Below, piece by piece: positions 38,580 through 47,069 of a DNA stretch of 64,000 nt (the first letter of the stretch is position 1; each line of letters opens with the position of its first letter). The position numbers and the translations under genes were made by a program. This DNA comes from Rhodopirellula bahusiensis (GTDB lineage: Bacteria; Planctomycetota; Planctomycetia; Pirellulales; Pirellulaceae): NCBI RefSeq assembly GCF_002727185.1, contig NZ_NIZW01000013.1, positions 162,511-226,510 on the forward strand, written 5' to 3'. The notes below the pieces were generated by a model. The model did not search any database and was not told the DNA's origin. It saw nothing but the letters and a program-made list of their open reading frames with translations.

Positions 38580-39965
38580 ATGCAAATATTCACTCACCCG
38601 GAATTCATTGACGTGACCAACACCATCATCAACGCCGACCGTCGTTCCTTTTTGAAGTCGGCAGCCGCCGCCTCGGCTGGCATTGGAACCATCGGCCTCC
38701 AATCGGTCGGTGCTGCTGAGTCCAGCGACAAGGTGAACTTTGCAATCATTGGTTGCACCAATCGTGGTGCGGCAATCGGAAACGACGCGGTCAAATCCGG
38801 CATGGTTAACGTCGTCGCGCTTTGCGATGCCGATCCGTCGCGGACCGCGAAGTTCAAACAGCAGCATCCGGATGCGAAGGTCTACGACGACTTCCGCAAG
38901 ATGTTTGATGAGATGAGCGACAAGATCGACGCATGTACCGTCGGAACGCCTGACCACACGCACTTCCCAATCACGATGCGAGCCATCTCGGAAGGTGTCG
39001 CTGTCTACGTCGAAAAGCCACTCGCTCACACCTTCGAAGAATGCGAGTTGTTGATCGCTGCTGAGAAAAAGCACAACGGCATTTGCCAGATGGGCAACCA
39101 AGGTCACTCGTCCTCGCAACGCATGCAGTTCAAGACTTGGGTCGACGAAGGAATCATCAAAAACGTGCGCCGCGTCGACGCTTGCATGAACAAGGGCCGA
39201 CGTTGGCATCCATGGGGAAACGTGACCGGTTATCCCGCTGCGGAAAAGATGCCCGCCGGAATGAACTGGGATGTTTGGACCGCGACCGCGCCGATGCAGA
39301 GCTACAGCGATCGTCTTGACAAAGGCAACTGGCGTGGATGGTACGACTATGGAAACGGTGCCTTCGGCGACTGGGGGCCTCACACGTTGGACAGCATCCA
39401 TCGCTTCCTTGAACTAGGGCTGCCCTACGAAGTTCGGGCCGACAAGCTGGAAGGCCCCAACGACTTCATCTACCCCATGGCCACAACCATCGCGTTCGAG
39501 TTTGCCGAGCGAGGACCGGGCATGCCCGCCATGTCGATCAATTGGTACGACGGTGTCAAAAACCAACCGCCACGTCCGAAAGAGCTCGGCCAAGGTAAAT
39601 CGATGCCGGCATGTGGAAAGGTCATGTACAGCGACGATTTGACGTTCATTGGCGGCACCCACAACGGAAAGCTCAGCATCTTGTCTGAGTCGGTCGAAAC
39701 GCCGGATATTCCTTCGGGCGAAACCAATCAAAGCCACATGAAGAACTTCTTGCTCGCCGCGATGGGCAAAGAAGAATGCAATTCGAAGTTTGCTGTCTCG
39801 GGGCCGCTCACGCAGGTGTTCATGCTTGGCTGCATCGCTCAACGACTTGGTGGCACGCTCAAGTTCGATGCTGAAAAAGGTGAAATCACCAACAACGAAC
39901 GAGCCAACCAACTGCTCAAGGGAAACCCGCCACGCAAGGGCTGGGAGCAGTACTACACGTTGTAG
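38580..39965 (+). CDS. Tat-exported Gfo/Idh/MocA family oxidoreductase
   Basis: A 461-residue protein with a twin-arginine signal (ADRRSFLKSAAAASAGIGTIGL), so the folded, NAD(P)-bearing protein is probably exported. The Rossmann motif is NFAIIGCTNRGAAIGND, then VYVEKPLAHTFEECELL gives the EKP motif and FGDWGPHTLDSIHRFL carries the conserved His. The ATG at 38580 places the RR about 20 residues in. A GTG at 38613 would place it nearer the N-terminus and avoids the hairpin noted just upstream, so either start is possible. Such proteins are abundant in planctomycetes and thought to act on sugars. It stands alone and ends at a bidirectional terminator. Confidence 0.88.
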   Translation: MQIFTHPEFIDVTNTIINADRRSFLKSAAAASAGIGTIGLQSVGAAESSDKVNFAIIGCTNRGAAIGNDAVKSGMVNVVALCDADPSRTAKFKQQHPDAKVYDDFRKMFDEMSDKIDACTVGTPDHTHFPITMRAISEGVAVYVEKPLAHTFEECELLIAAEKKHNGICQMGNQGHSSSQRMQFKTWVDEGIIKNVRRVDACMNKGRRWHPWGNVTGYPAAEKMPAGMNWDVWTATAPMQSYSDRLDKGNWRGWYDYGNGAFGDWGPHTLDSIHRFLELGLPYEVRADKLEGPNDFIYPMATTIAFEFAERGPGMPAMSINWYDGVKNQPPRPKELGQGKSMPACGKVMYSDDLTFIGGTHNGKLSILSESVETPDIPSGETNQSHMKNFLLAAMGKEECNSKFAVSGPLTQVFMLGCIAQRLGGTLKFDAEKGEITNNERANQLLKGNPPRKGWEQYYTL

Positions 39966-40005
39966 TTTTTCGCGAGAATCGCAGGAAACATGCCAGACAA
40001 AAAAG

Positions 40006-40038
40006 AACGGCATTTGGCTCGATGAGCCAAATGCCGTT
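40006..40038. terminator. Bidirectional intrinsic terminator
   Basis: A perfect 15-bp stem (AACGGCATTTGGCTC / GAGCCAAATGCCGTT) with a three-base loop. The plus strand continues TTGTATTTTT and the minus strand continues CTTTTTTG, so it can end transcription from both the Gfo/Idh gene and the convergent csp gene. Confidence 0.9.
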
Positions 40039-40133
40039 TTGTATTTTTACAGTCTTGGTTTCTTCCGTTCGCCTGTCGTCCGCGAGATGCGTTCACGACG
40101 GAACAGGAAGATGGGTGACTAACCCGAATTCAA

Positions 40134-40331
40134 CTACTGAACTTGGACGTTTTCTGCACAAGGGCCTTTTTCGCCACGTGCTTCGTTGAACGTGACTTGC
40201 TGACCTTCACGCAGGTCGTCGAAGTTCACGCCTTCAACGCTGGACGAGTGAAAGAACAAGTCTTTCGAGCTGCCAACGTCAATGAATCCGAAGCCTTTGT
40301 CGGTGAGACGTTTGATAGTACCTTCTGCCAT
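40134..40331 (-). CDS. Cold-shock protein (CspA family)
   Basis: A single-stranded nucleic-acid-binding beta-barrel protein of 65 residues. The RNP1 motif KGFGFID and the RNP2 motif DLFFHSS carry the aromatic residues that contact RNA. Length is typical of the family. It probably acts as an RNA chaperone. The start at ATG 40331 follows a long untranslated stretch before the neighbouring gene at 40500, which is common for csp genes, though I could not identify a cold-box. It ends at a bidirectional terminator shared with the upstream plus-strand gene. Confidence 0.95.
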   Translation of the reverse strand: MAEGTIKRLTDKGFGFIDVGSSKDLFFHSSSVEGVNFDDLREGQQVTFNEARGEKGPCAENVQVQ

Positions 40332-40499
40332 TTTTCAATCTATTCAAAAGAGTTCTTGGCAGCCGATGCCGGAGACGAAGTTGTCTTAGCTTGTCGACTG
40401 CGGCAGGCATCGTATCAGATGTAGCCCACCTGCCGACCACAAAGTGGCGTGCATTCTCTAATTCATCGAACTTTCTCTTCGCAAACGCGGATTCGCGTT

Positions 40500-43178
40500 T
40501 CACTTTGCCCGGATAACACGCATAAAGACAACTTCGCGGCTGGCACGAACAATTCCCAAAAGTCTGCCCGGTGTGTCAAAATCCCACGCGATTCCCTGCC
40601 CTGCAATCGGTGCGGGCAAAGTCGAGACGTGTTTGAGCTCACCTCCGTTATCGGGAACATCGAGCAGATACAGCTCAGCGTGGTCATGTCCGGTCACGTA
40701 CAAATGCCCGTCCGGCCCGAAACCGCCGCCTGAATTGCTTTTTGGTAGAAAACGCTGGATCACCGATTCTGGAAACGTCCATTCGCCAGTCTCGTTCCAC
40801 TGATCGTCGTATCGGACCAGTTTTGTGCGTCGAACCTCCGCTTCACCGTAGAAAGCAAACACGATCCACCAGGCTCCTTGGTGGCGATCGATCCAGTTGA
40901 TCGCTCCCTCCGATTCGCTGAACGGTTTCGAATCCAGGTGCTTTAAACTCACCGCATCGAAAATCTCGATCGAATTCTTAAGCGGTTTGGCGGGCCAATT
41001 GGAGTTGGCACAATACAAACGGCCTTCCTTGACGATGCCGCTGTTCAGATGCTTGATCCAAGAGCCCTCGGGGGCTACCCACTTGACCAGACGCTTTCCC
41101 GTTTGCTTGTCATATTGAACGATCGTTCGATTCGAGATCGCGAAAAAGGACGACTCATCCACCGCGACGGCTTGGTGGGCTTCGGGAACCGAGACGCGTC
41201 GTAGTAGCTGAACGGAATCGTCGCGAGCAGCGAGGTCGACAAACGTGATGCTGGAAGGATTGCCAACCGGAGCGTAATGATTGGTGAATTCCAACAACCC
41301 CGAGTCACGGTCGATCCGGAACACGGTGACGTTATCAGCCCGCTGATTGCAAACGTAGAAGAACCGACCACTCGGATCAAAATTGAAACTGCGTGGGTAG
41401 TTCCCGCGAGTCCATTCGTTGCCTACCTGACGCAGCGAGCCGTCCGATTCAATCGCAAAGATTCCAATGCTGTCGTGCAAGCGATTGCCGGCGTAGACGA
41501 ATCGCCCGTCGTGGGAAACCAAAATTTCCGAGCAGAAGTTGCTGCCCGCGAAACCGACAGGCAACGATGAAACCGTTTGCCGCGAATTCAGTTGACCGCC
41601 TGACGGGGCGTAGTCAAACAGCGTAACCGTCGAACCTTCTTCCTGGATCGAATACAGCCAACGTCCATTGGGATGAAAGTCGAAATGGCGAGGTCCATCG
41701 CCCGCAGGCAAATCCACACTCGTTGGATCATTGCGAGTCAGCGTTCCCGTGGAAGCATCGAATGCCCAGACAAAGATCTTGTCGAGCCCAAGGTTCACGT
41801 GCAGCACAAAACGACCGGATGGATCCGCCTCGATCATGTGAGCGTGCGACCCATCGTGACCACTGATGGCGAAACTACCCGGCGGCGCATGTGTCGCCTC
41901 GGTAGGCCCGATTGTTCCCGTGTCTTTTTTGACATCGGTGGCCTCGCCCAAACGTCCGTCCGGAAGAATCGGCAGCACAGCCACGGAGCCACTGAAGTAG
42001 TTGGCAACAAACAAGAATTTGCCAGACGGATGAATGCTGACATAGGTCGGGCCATCCCCTTCCGAGCTGACTGTGTTCAGCAACGTCAGTTGCCCGTTAA
42101 CTGGATCGATCGCAAAGGCACTGACGGAGCCTAGCTTCGCCTCACCAAAACGATCCGTTTCGTTGCTCGAGTAAAGACGATCACGAGCCGCGTTGATCAC
42201 CAAACAGTCTGGGCTTGAACCAAGATCGAACGTACCGGCAGCTTTCAATGCACCGCTTTCACGATCGACTTCAAAGAGATGGATGCCGCGACCATTGCCT
42301 TCCGGCAAATCGACTTGCGTCGGCGGGACATCGCCGAGCGGTGAACTGAACGTTCCCACGTAAGCCATCAACGGCCGATTCGCAGTCGACTCGGATGAAT
42401 CGCTCTGTGCCGGTAATGATGGGGTGGTTAGAAATCGTGCCAGGCCAGGAACCTGAGTTTTCAATTCCTGGATGACTAGATCCGCCATGACGGCGGCACC
42501 CTTTTCGCTGAAATGAGTCAGGTCTCCTTGCTTGAAGTTGAACTCCATGCTGGCCTCTGGACCAAGACGGTTGTGCAGTTCAATGCTTCTGCGATGCAAG
42601 TCGATGAAGGGCACGTCGAGTTCCGCGGCAACTGCTTTCGTCGCGTCCGCCCAAGGTGTCAGCGTCGTGCGGATCTTGCCGTCCTTATCAAACCGACGCC
42701 GCGTGACAGAACTGACCAAGATCGGTTGAGCACCAATCGATCTCGACTCCACCGCATATCGTTTCAAACTGTCGCGGTAGGTCGTATCGGGGTCGGTTTC
42801 TCGCTCGGGGCCTTTGCCGGGTTGATCGTTGTGCCCGAATTGAATCAGAACGTAATCGGGTTTGGCTTCCAAGACCGCTGGCATTCGGTTGCCACTGTAC
42901 CAATTCTTCGAACTCGCTCCGCCTTTCGCGAAATTCAGCACCGTGACGCTGTCGTTGAACCGCTTGCGAAACGCCACGCCCCAACCGGAGTAATCTTCAA
43001 CCGTCGAGTCGCCAATCAAGGCGATCGTGATTGATTCGTCGGAGGAGGCTGGCTCGTCTTGCGCCCACGCAATGTTCGTGAACAGCAACGCGAGAACCGC
43101 CAGGCAAGTTGGCCTCGCGAATCGCTTTGCGAGCTTGGATTTCAATCCGCTGTTGATTGTTGTGATCATTCGATTCAC
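40500..43178 (-). CDS. Secreted SGNH esterase - lactonase propeller - second propeller fusion
   Basis: An 892-residue exported protein (signal ends near VLALLFTNIAWAQ). Domain 1 (about 48-250) is an SGNH hydrolase like rhamnogalacturonan acetylesterases, with Ser in ALIGDSTVED, Asn in FGHNDQPGKG, and the DLTHFSEKG dyad. Domain 2 (about 268-622) is a seven-bladed 6-phosphogluconolactonase-like propeller (MAYVGTFSSPLG, PTYVSIHPSGKFLFVANYF, GPRHFDFHPNGRWLYSI). Domain 3 (about 625-892) looks like a further propeller with unknown substrate. GTG 43178 overlaps the stop of the DUF1080 gene (GTGA), and ATG 43169 is the alternative. The pair probably works on the same polysaccharide or sugar. Confidence 0.87.
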   Translation of the reverse strand: MNRMITTINSGLKSKLAKRFARPTCLAVLALLFTNIAWAQDEPASSDESITIALIGDSTVEDYSGWGVAFRKRFNDSVTVLNFAKGGASSKNWYSGNRMPAVLEAKPDYVLIQFGHNDQPGKGPERETDPDTTYRDSLKRYAVESRSIGAQPILVSSVTRRRFDKDGKIRTTLTPWADATKAVAAELDVPFIDLHRRSIELHNRLGPEASMEFNFKQGDLTHFSEKGAAVMADLVIQELKTQVPGLARFLTTPSLPAQSDSSESTANRPLMAYVGTFSSPLGDVPPTQVDLPEGNGRGIHLFEVDRESGALKAAGTFDLGSSPDCLVINAARDRLYSSNETDRFGEAKLGSVSAFAIDPVNGQLTLLNTVSSEGDGPTYVSIHPSGKFLFVANYFSGSVAVLPILPDGRLGEATDVKKDTGTIGPTEATHAPPGSFAISGHDGSHAHMIEADPSGRFVLHVNLGLDKIFVWAFDASTGTLTRNDPTSVDLPAGDGPRHFDFHPNGRWLYSIQEEGSTVTLFDYAPSGGQLNSRQTVSSLPVGFAGSNFCSEILVSHDGRFVYAGNRLHDSIGIFAIESDGSLRQVGNEWTRGNYPRSFNFDPSGRFFYVCNQRADNVTVFRIDRDSGLLEFTNHYAPVGNPSSITFVDLAARDDSVQLLRRVSVPEAHQAVAVDESSFFAISNRTIVQYDKQTGKRLVKWVAPEGSWIKHLNSGIVKEGRLYCANSNWPAKPLKNSIEIFDAVSLKHLDSKPFSESEGAINWIDRHQGAWWIVFAFYGEAEVRRTKLVRYDDQWNETGEWTFPESVIQRFLPKSNSGGGFGPDGHLYVTGHDHAELYLLDVPDNGGELKHVSTLPAPIAGQGIAWDFDTPGRLLGIVRASREVVFMRVIRAK

Positions 43179-44473
43179 TTCCGATCGATCAGTTTCTTCA
43201 TGTCTTCCGTGACCGGCATGACTTCAAAGTCCTTGAAGAACATTTCACAGTCCGTGCCGCCGTGCATTTGTAAACCGAGCTTGCCGGTCTTTTCGCACTC
43301 TTCATCGATGATGTCCGACGTGCAAAATCCGTTGAGCGTTTGCACCAGTCGGTCGCCGTACGCGGCCGTGCAGGTCGTGTTCCAGCCTCCGTCTTTGTTG
43401 CGAACCTTCTCGACCAAGTCATCGTTGGTCACGATCCAACCGCGACCGGGAATCTTCTTTCCATCAATGATTCCGGCGGTGTGCCAGAGAGCCGAATCCT
43501 TGCCGTTGTTTGCGATTTCGTTTTGGAAGCCACGCAGGACCCAAGGGGCACTGGTTTCCTCAGCGCGGAAGTACAACGCACTGTTGCCGCCTTGCATGCG
43601 ATACGTCACCCGAGCGATGAAGTCGTCGTAGTTGTCGTTGGAAATGACCAGCCCGTCTTTTCCCTGACTCTTGGAGTGGACGCCATGCAAAACGCCTTCT
43701 TCGGTGAACGACCATTCTTCGGGCAGGACAAACTTGGCGTCTTGGAGTTGATAGCTGCCGTCCTCGCCTTTGACGAAGAACGACTTCCACTGGCTCTCCC
43801 CCAAATCCTTGATGCGAATGTTCTTCCAAGCAACGGACCCGGACTTTCCGCCGTGAATTTGCAGACCCAGAAAACCCTTCATGGAAAAGCTGTCGAACAT
43901 GTCAACGACCAAGTTGCCGTTCAACCAAGTCTTGATCGATGGGCCGACACATTGGATTTCCAGGTCGTTCCATTCGCCTTGGCGGCAACTCGCCTGAGCA
44001 GCGGAGAGGCGTTCCTCGGACGTGTGGGCGTCCAACCAAATGATGCCATGTTTGTGGCCGCGACGGCCTTCATCGTAGATCCGACCCGTCATGTCACCGC
44101 CCGGTCGCATTTCAGCCTGATAGCCAAACACTCTTTCACGATCGCCTTCTGGGCGAGAAGCGGATCGGAATTGAACGCCCGAATTGCCAGCTTCCAGGAA
44201 CTTGTACTGCAGTTTTAAAACAAAGTCACCAAATTCCTGCTCCGAACACATGAACGTGTTGCCTGGAGTGTTGGGCACACACTCGCCAACGATCGCTCCG
44301 TCTTCGACGTGGTATTTCGCGGACCCGCCGCGTTTCACCCATCCACTCAGGTCTTTGCCGTTGAATAGGGAAACAAAGCCCTCCTCAACTTCTGCCGCCG
44401 AGGCGGTCAGAGTAATTGATGTCCAAAGTCCAGCCAGGATGGCGACGGCAACGTGCTTTCTCATGGTTGTCAT
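43175..44473 (-). CDS. Secreted double DUF1080 (3-keto-disaccharide hydrolase) protein
   Basis: A 432-residue exported protein (signal VAVAILAGLWTSITLTASA). Two DUF1080 domains stand in tandem. The first starts FVSLFNGKDLSGWVKRGG and ends GLQIHGGKSGSVAWKNIRI. The second runs from about 235 to 425 with LPEEWSFTEEGVLHG and LGLQMHGGTDCEMFFKDFEV. DUF1080 domains have a laminin-G/concanavalin-like fold, and members include 3-keto-glycoside hydrolases. ATG 44473 and ATG 44464 are both in frame. The following gene overlaps by four bases, suggesting coupled expression of two secreted sugar-acting proteins. Confidence 0.87.
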   Translation of the reverse strand: MTTMRKHVAVAILAGLWTSITLTASAAEVEEGFVSLFNGKDLSGWVKRGGSAKYHVEDGAIVGECVPNTPGNTFMCSEQEFGDFVLKLQYKFLEAGNSGVQFRSASRPEGDRERVFGYQAEMRPGGDMTGRIYDEGRRGHKHGIIWLDAHTSEERLSAAQASCRQGEWNDLEIQCVGPSIKTWLNGNLVVDMFDSFSMKGFLGLQIHGGKSGSVAWKNIRIKDLGESQWKSFFVKGEDGSYQLQDAKFVLPEEWSFTEEGVLHGVHSKSQGKDGLVISNDNYDDFIARVTYRMQGGNSALYFRAEETSAPWVLRGFQNEIANNGKDSALWHTAGIIDGKKIPGRGWIVTNDDLVEKVRNKDGGWNTTCTAAYGDRLVQTLNGFCTSDIIDEECEKTGKLGLQMHGGTDCEMFFKDFEVMPVTEDMKKLIDRK

Positions 44474-45213
44474 TCTTGAGCTTCTCTTGTTTGTCGGAAG
44501 GTAGGTTCGACGAGGCGGGACCGCAAACTTCGCGGCGGCAGGCATTCTACACAAGGACCGCATCGCAAACTGCCATCCACCAAAACCTCTTCGGCAGTTG
44601 CCACAAAGCGATGCAAGCAAGCGGGATTCATCGGGTGAAACGACATCCACGGAGCTGGAGTTGACGGCGACCTGATGGAGTCGTTCCTGTGAACTCGTCA
44701 CGCATCTAGAAACCCGACGCCTCAGCGAGGGACCCACTGGCTCGTTGCAATGTCACGCGTTCCTCGCTCACCGGCACGTTGATTGAATCAGCCGCACCGC
44801 GTTAGCGGCGGTTAACCAGACGCCAACCGGGGCTAACGGCAATCGGCTAATGATTCCGTTTGCAGAATGCAGTTGAACAACCGTGTTGTAAACGAGGAAC
44901 GAACCAAACGGATTCTTCCTCGCTCACGCTTTTAGCTTCGGGTTTCCAAGAGGACTCTTCTTCATCGAATGTTTGTTTGAGCGTCTCCTTCAAATTCACA
45001 TTCCTTTGCCACACTCCCGCCGCAAGAGACAAGGGAGTTGGGTTTTGTTCTCGGTGCGATCGCGAAAGGGAACGTGCCTGTCAATTCGATCAATCCTTGT
45101 TTCTCGCGAATCCAAATCGGACCACTTGGTTTGGAATGAATCTTCTTTTGCAGTTTTGAAACATGGCTTGGCGGATGCCAGCCAACATACCCTCCAATGA
45201 TGGAAATGAGACG
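44474..45213. other. Gene-poor region with mosaic repeats, no gene seen
   Basis: About 740 bases between the DUF1080 gene and the DUF1559 gene. It contains the inverted-repeat arrangement at 44709-44946 and a smaller hairpin-like repeat at 44801-44837. Promoters for both divergent genes must lie here. The short open frames resemble no protein. Confidence 0.6.
44709..44946. repeat. Imperfect inverted-repeat element (REP/MITE-like)
   Basis: The left arm has GAAACCCGA (44709-44717) and AGCGAGG (44724-44730); the right arm has CCTCGCT (44918-44924) and TCGGGTTTC (44938-44946). These pair exactly, as 9 bp and 7 bp. A direct repeat TTCCTCGCTCAC occurs at 44760-44771 and 44916-44927. Inside lies a second inverted repeat, GTTAGCGGCGGTT (44801-44813) and AACCGGGGCTAAC (44825-44837), matching at 11 of 13 positions. 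No transposase is present. This may be a planctomycete intergenic repeat family. Confidence 0.5.
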
Positions 45214-46266
45214 ATGAAACAGCCTGCAAGAATGGCGTTCACTTTGGTTGAATTGCTGGTGGTGATCGCCATCATCGGCGTTCTTGTCGGATTGCTTCTG
45301 CCAGCCGTGCAGTCAGCACGCGAGGCCGCCCGGCGCATGCAGTGCCAAAACAACCTGAAACAAATTGGGTTGGCGTTGCACAACTATGAATCCACCTTCA
45401 AAGTCTTGCCTCCAGCCGGTCTCACTTATGTGGATGACTCTGGCTTTGGCGGAACGAAAGACGACGATGGCTACGGATTCCTTTGCTTTTTACTTCCGTA
45501 CATCGAACAAAGTGCTCTCTACGAGCAAGTCGATCCCTCGGGTTACTGGGAAATGGAAGATGGTATCACTGGCCGTCCCATGGAAAGCCTGATTCGTGAA
45601 ATCGATGGCGGGTCGCCCACGGAACGGATTCAACGACGTTGGGAAGCTGCCACCACGCCGGTTGGCACTTACCTGTGTCCTTCTTCCGCAATGCCCAAGA
45701 ACGCACCTTTGAAATGGAGCATCTACGGATCGGGAGACTTTGGCGTCGGTACGCTGGACGTGAACCCCATGTTCCACGCCAATCAAGCAACGGGATTGGC
45801 AACCACCAGCTACAAAGGATGTGCGGGCAATCACTTGGGTGACAACGGTATGTTCGTGAAACGTGCCGAAGGCGAACCTCGCTTGTTCCGCGACGTGATC
45901 GACGGATTGTCCAACACCATTGCGGTCGGCGAATCGACGTATGTCCGTGCCTCTGGTATCAGCAAACCAGCCGCGGTTGGCGAAAGTCCAACTTCGCTGG
46001 AAGACTGGCCCGTCTGGATCGGGATGCCCCGAACCGACGAATCGGTTCGCTTCACGGCACGCACCTCGTCACCGATCAACGCCTTCGCTTCGGTCGGGAA
46101 AATGTACAACGCAATCGATGATGACTGTGCATTCAGCTACCACCAAGGTGGTGCGCAGTTCAACTTCGCAGATGGTTCGGTGCGATTCATCACCGAAAGC
46201 ATTTCGATGGAAACATACCAAGCTCTTGCTGGGATGAACGACGGCGAAGTCGTTGGTGAATTCTAG
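45214..46266 (+). CDS. DUF1559 protein with type II secretion prepilin-like N-terminus
   Basis: A 350-residue planctomycete signature protein. From ATG 45214 the start MKQPARMAFTLVELLVVIAIIGVLVGLLLPAVQSAREAARR is a class III prepilin leader followed by a long hydrophobic helix (given here as MAFTLVELLVV and LLLPAVQSAREA). The Cys-containing RMQCQNNLKQIGLALHNYE follows. The DUF1559 core ends with FADGSVRFITESIS, the usual closing motif. Such proteins are numerous in planctomycetes, processed by a prepilin peptidase and thought to form surface pseudopili. Function is not established. A hairpin follows at 46308, before a small lipoprotein gene on the same strand, a common DUF1559 context. Confidence 0.92.
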   Translation: MKQPARMAFTLVELLVVIAIIGVLVGLLLPAVQSAREAARRMQCQNNLKQIGLALHNYESTFKVLPPAGLTYVDDSGFGGTKDDDGYGFLCFLLPYIEQSALYEQVDPSGYWEMEDGITGRPMESLIREIDGGSPTERIQRRWEAATTPVGTYLCPSSAMPKNAPLKWSIYGSGDFGVGTLDVNPMFHANQATGLATTSYKGCAGNHLGDNGMFVKRAEGEPRLFRDVIDGLSNTIAVGESTYVRASGISKPAAVGESPTSLEDWPVWIGMPRTDESVRFTARTSSPINAFASVGKMYNAIDDDCAFSYHQGGAQFNFADGSVRFITESISMETYQALAGMNDGEVVGEF

Positions 46267-46307
46267 AGCTCTGATGCGGCTTCTTTCCGCTTCATGAAAT
46301 CTCGGTA

Positions 46308-46340
46308 ACTCTCTCCCCGACTTGTGTGCGGGGAGGGAGT
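46308..46340 (+). terminator. Hairpin between DUF1559 gene and lipoprotein gene
   Basis: A 12-bp stem (ACTCTCTCCCCG with CGGGGAGGGAGT, one U-G pair) and a nine-base loop, 42 bases after the DUF1559 stop. There is no T run, so it may terminate weakly or protect the mRNA end and lower downstream expression. Confidence 0.55.
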
Positions 46341-46417
46341 TCCATCTTTGGTCGTCGAACGACCAATCCACACGATTCTTTCGACTGAACTTTCTATCCA
46401 ACCGTCCAAATATTCCA

Positions 46418-46906
46418 ATGAACCTTTCAGACTATTCAAACATGATTTCACCAAGAACGTTGTTTGTCGTTCTTTGCTTGGCGACCACGCTGTTGCCAGG
46501 ATGTGGTGACGACGGATTCCCGGTCGCGCCCGTGACAGGCGTCGTGAAATGCAACGGCGAGACCGTTGGTGGCGGCATTGTCTACTTTCAACCCAAGCAA
46601 GTCGGTGACGATGCCGTGGTGGGAAAGATTGGCCTTGGCGTGATCAACCCACAAGGTGAATTCACTGTATCAACCTATGGGAACGGCGATGGTGCGGTCG
46701 TTGGCCCTCACATCATCAAGGTTGGCAAAGGCAGCGGACCAGGTTGTGACTGTGCCATGAATGCTGACCGGATGATCATGGAGGTCGAGGTCACCAGTGG
46801 ACCGGAAAACACATTTGAGATTGACCTGCCAAAGAAGACCCGACAAGACGCTCGAGCAGAACAACTCGAAGCGGATGAAGACGACGATGATGATGACGAC
46901 GAATAA
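46418..46906 (+). CDS. Small lipoprotein with an acidic tail
   Basis: A 162-residue protein. From ATG 46418 the signal ends in a lipobox CLATTLLPGCGDDG, with the lipidated Cys near residue 28. The next part, APVTGVVKCNGETVGGGIVYFQP, resembles the carboxypeptidase-regulatory-like beta-sandwich domains often paired with DUF1559 proteins. The C-terminus ends DEDDDDDDDE, a run of acidic residues that could bind cations. ATG 46442 is a possible shorter start. It is expressed together with or just after the DUF1559 gene. Function unknown. Confidence 0.8.
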   Translation: MNLSDYSNMISPRTLFVVLCLATTLLPGCGDDGFPVAPVTGVVKCNGETVGGGIVYFQPKQVGDDAVVGKIGLGVINPQGEFTVSTYGNGDGAVVGPHIIKVGKGSGPGCDCAMNADRMIMEVEVTSGPENTFEIDLPKKTRQDARAEQLEADEDDDDDDDE

Positions 46907-47069
46907 TCCTTGAATGGATGTCGCCATTGGAACGTGCCATTCATTGTTCGAGGTGAATGGTTGTGACTTTTGCCTGGCATCAACTGGTGTTCCGTATGGG
47001 CTGCGTTCCGTTGTGAAAGCAGCGGGCGTGCCCATCGAAGTCTTTCTCTGAAATATCAACTGATCCTTC

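Noticed and set aside
38484..39401. Open frame of about 305 codons opposite the Tat-exported oxidoreductase
   Set aside because: Antisense shadow without ribosome site or domain.
46877..46906. Run of Asp/Glu codons at the lipoprotein end as a repeat or frameshift artefact
   Set aside because: The reading frame and stop are intact, and acidic tails occur in other lipoproteins, so it was kept as part of the gene.
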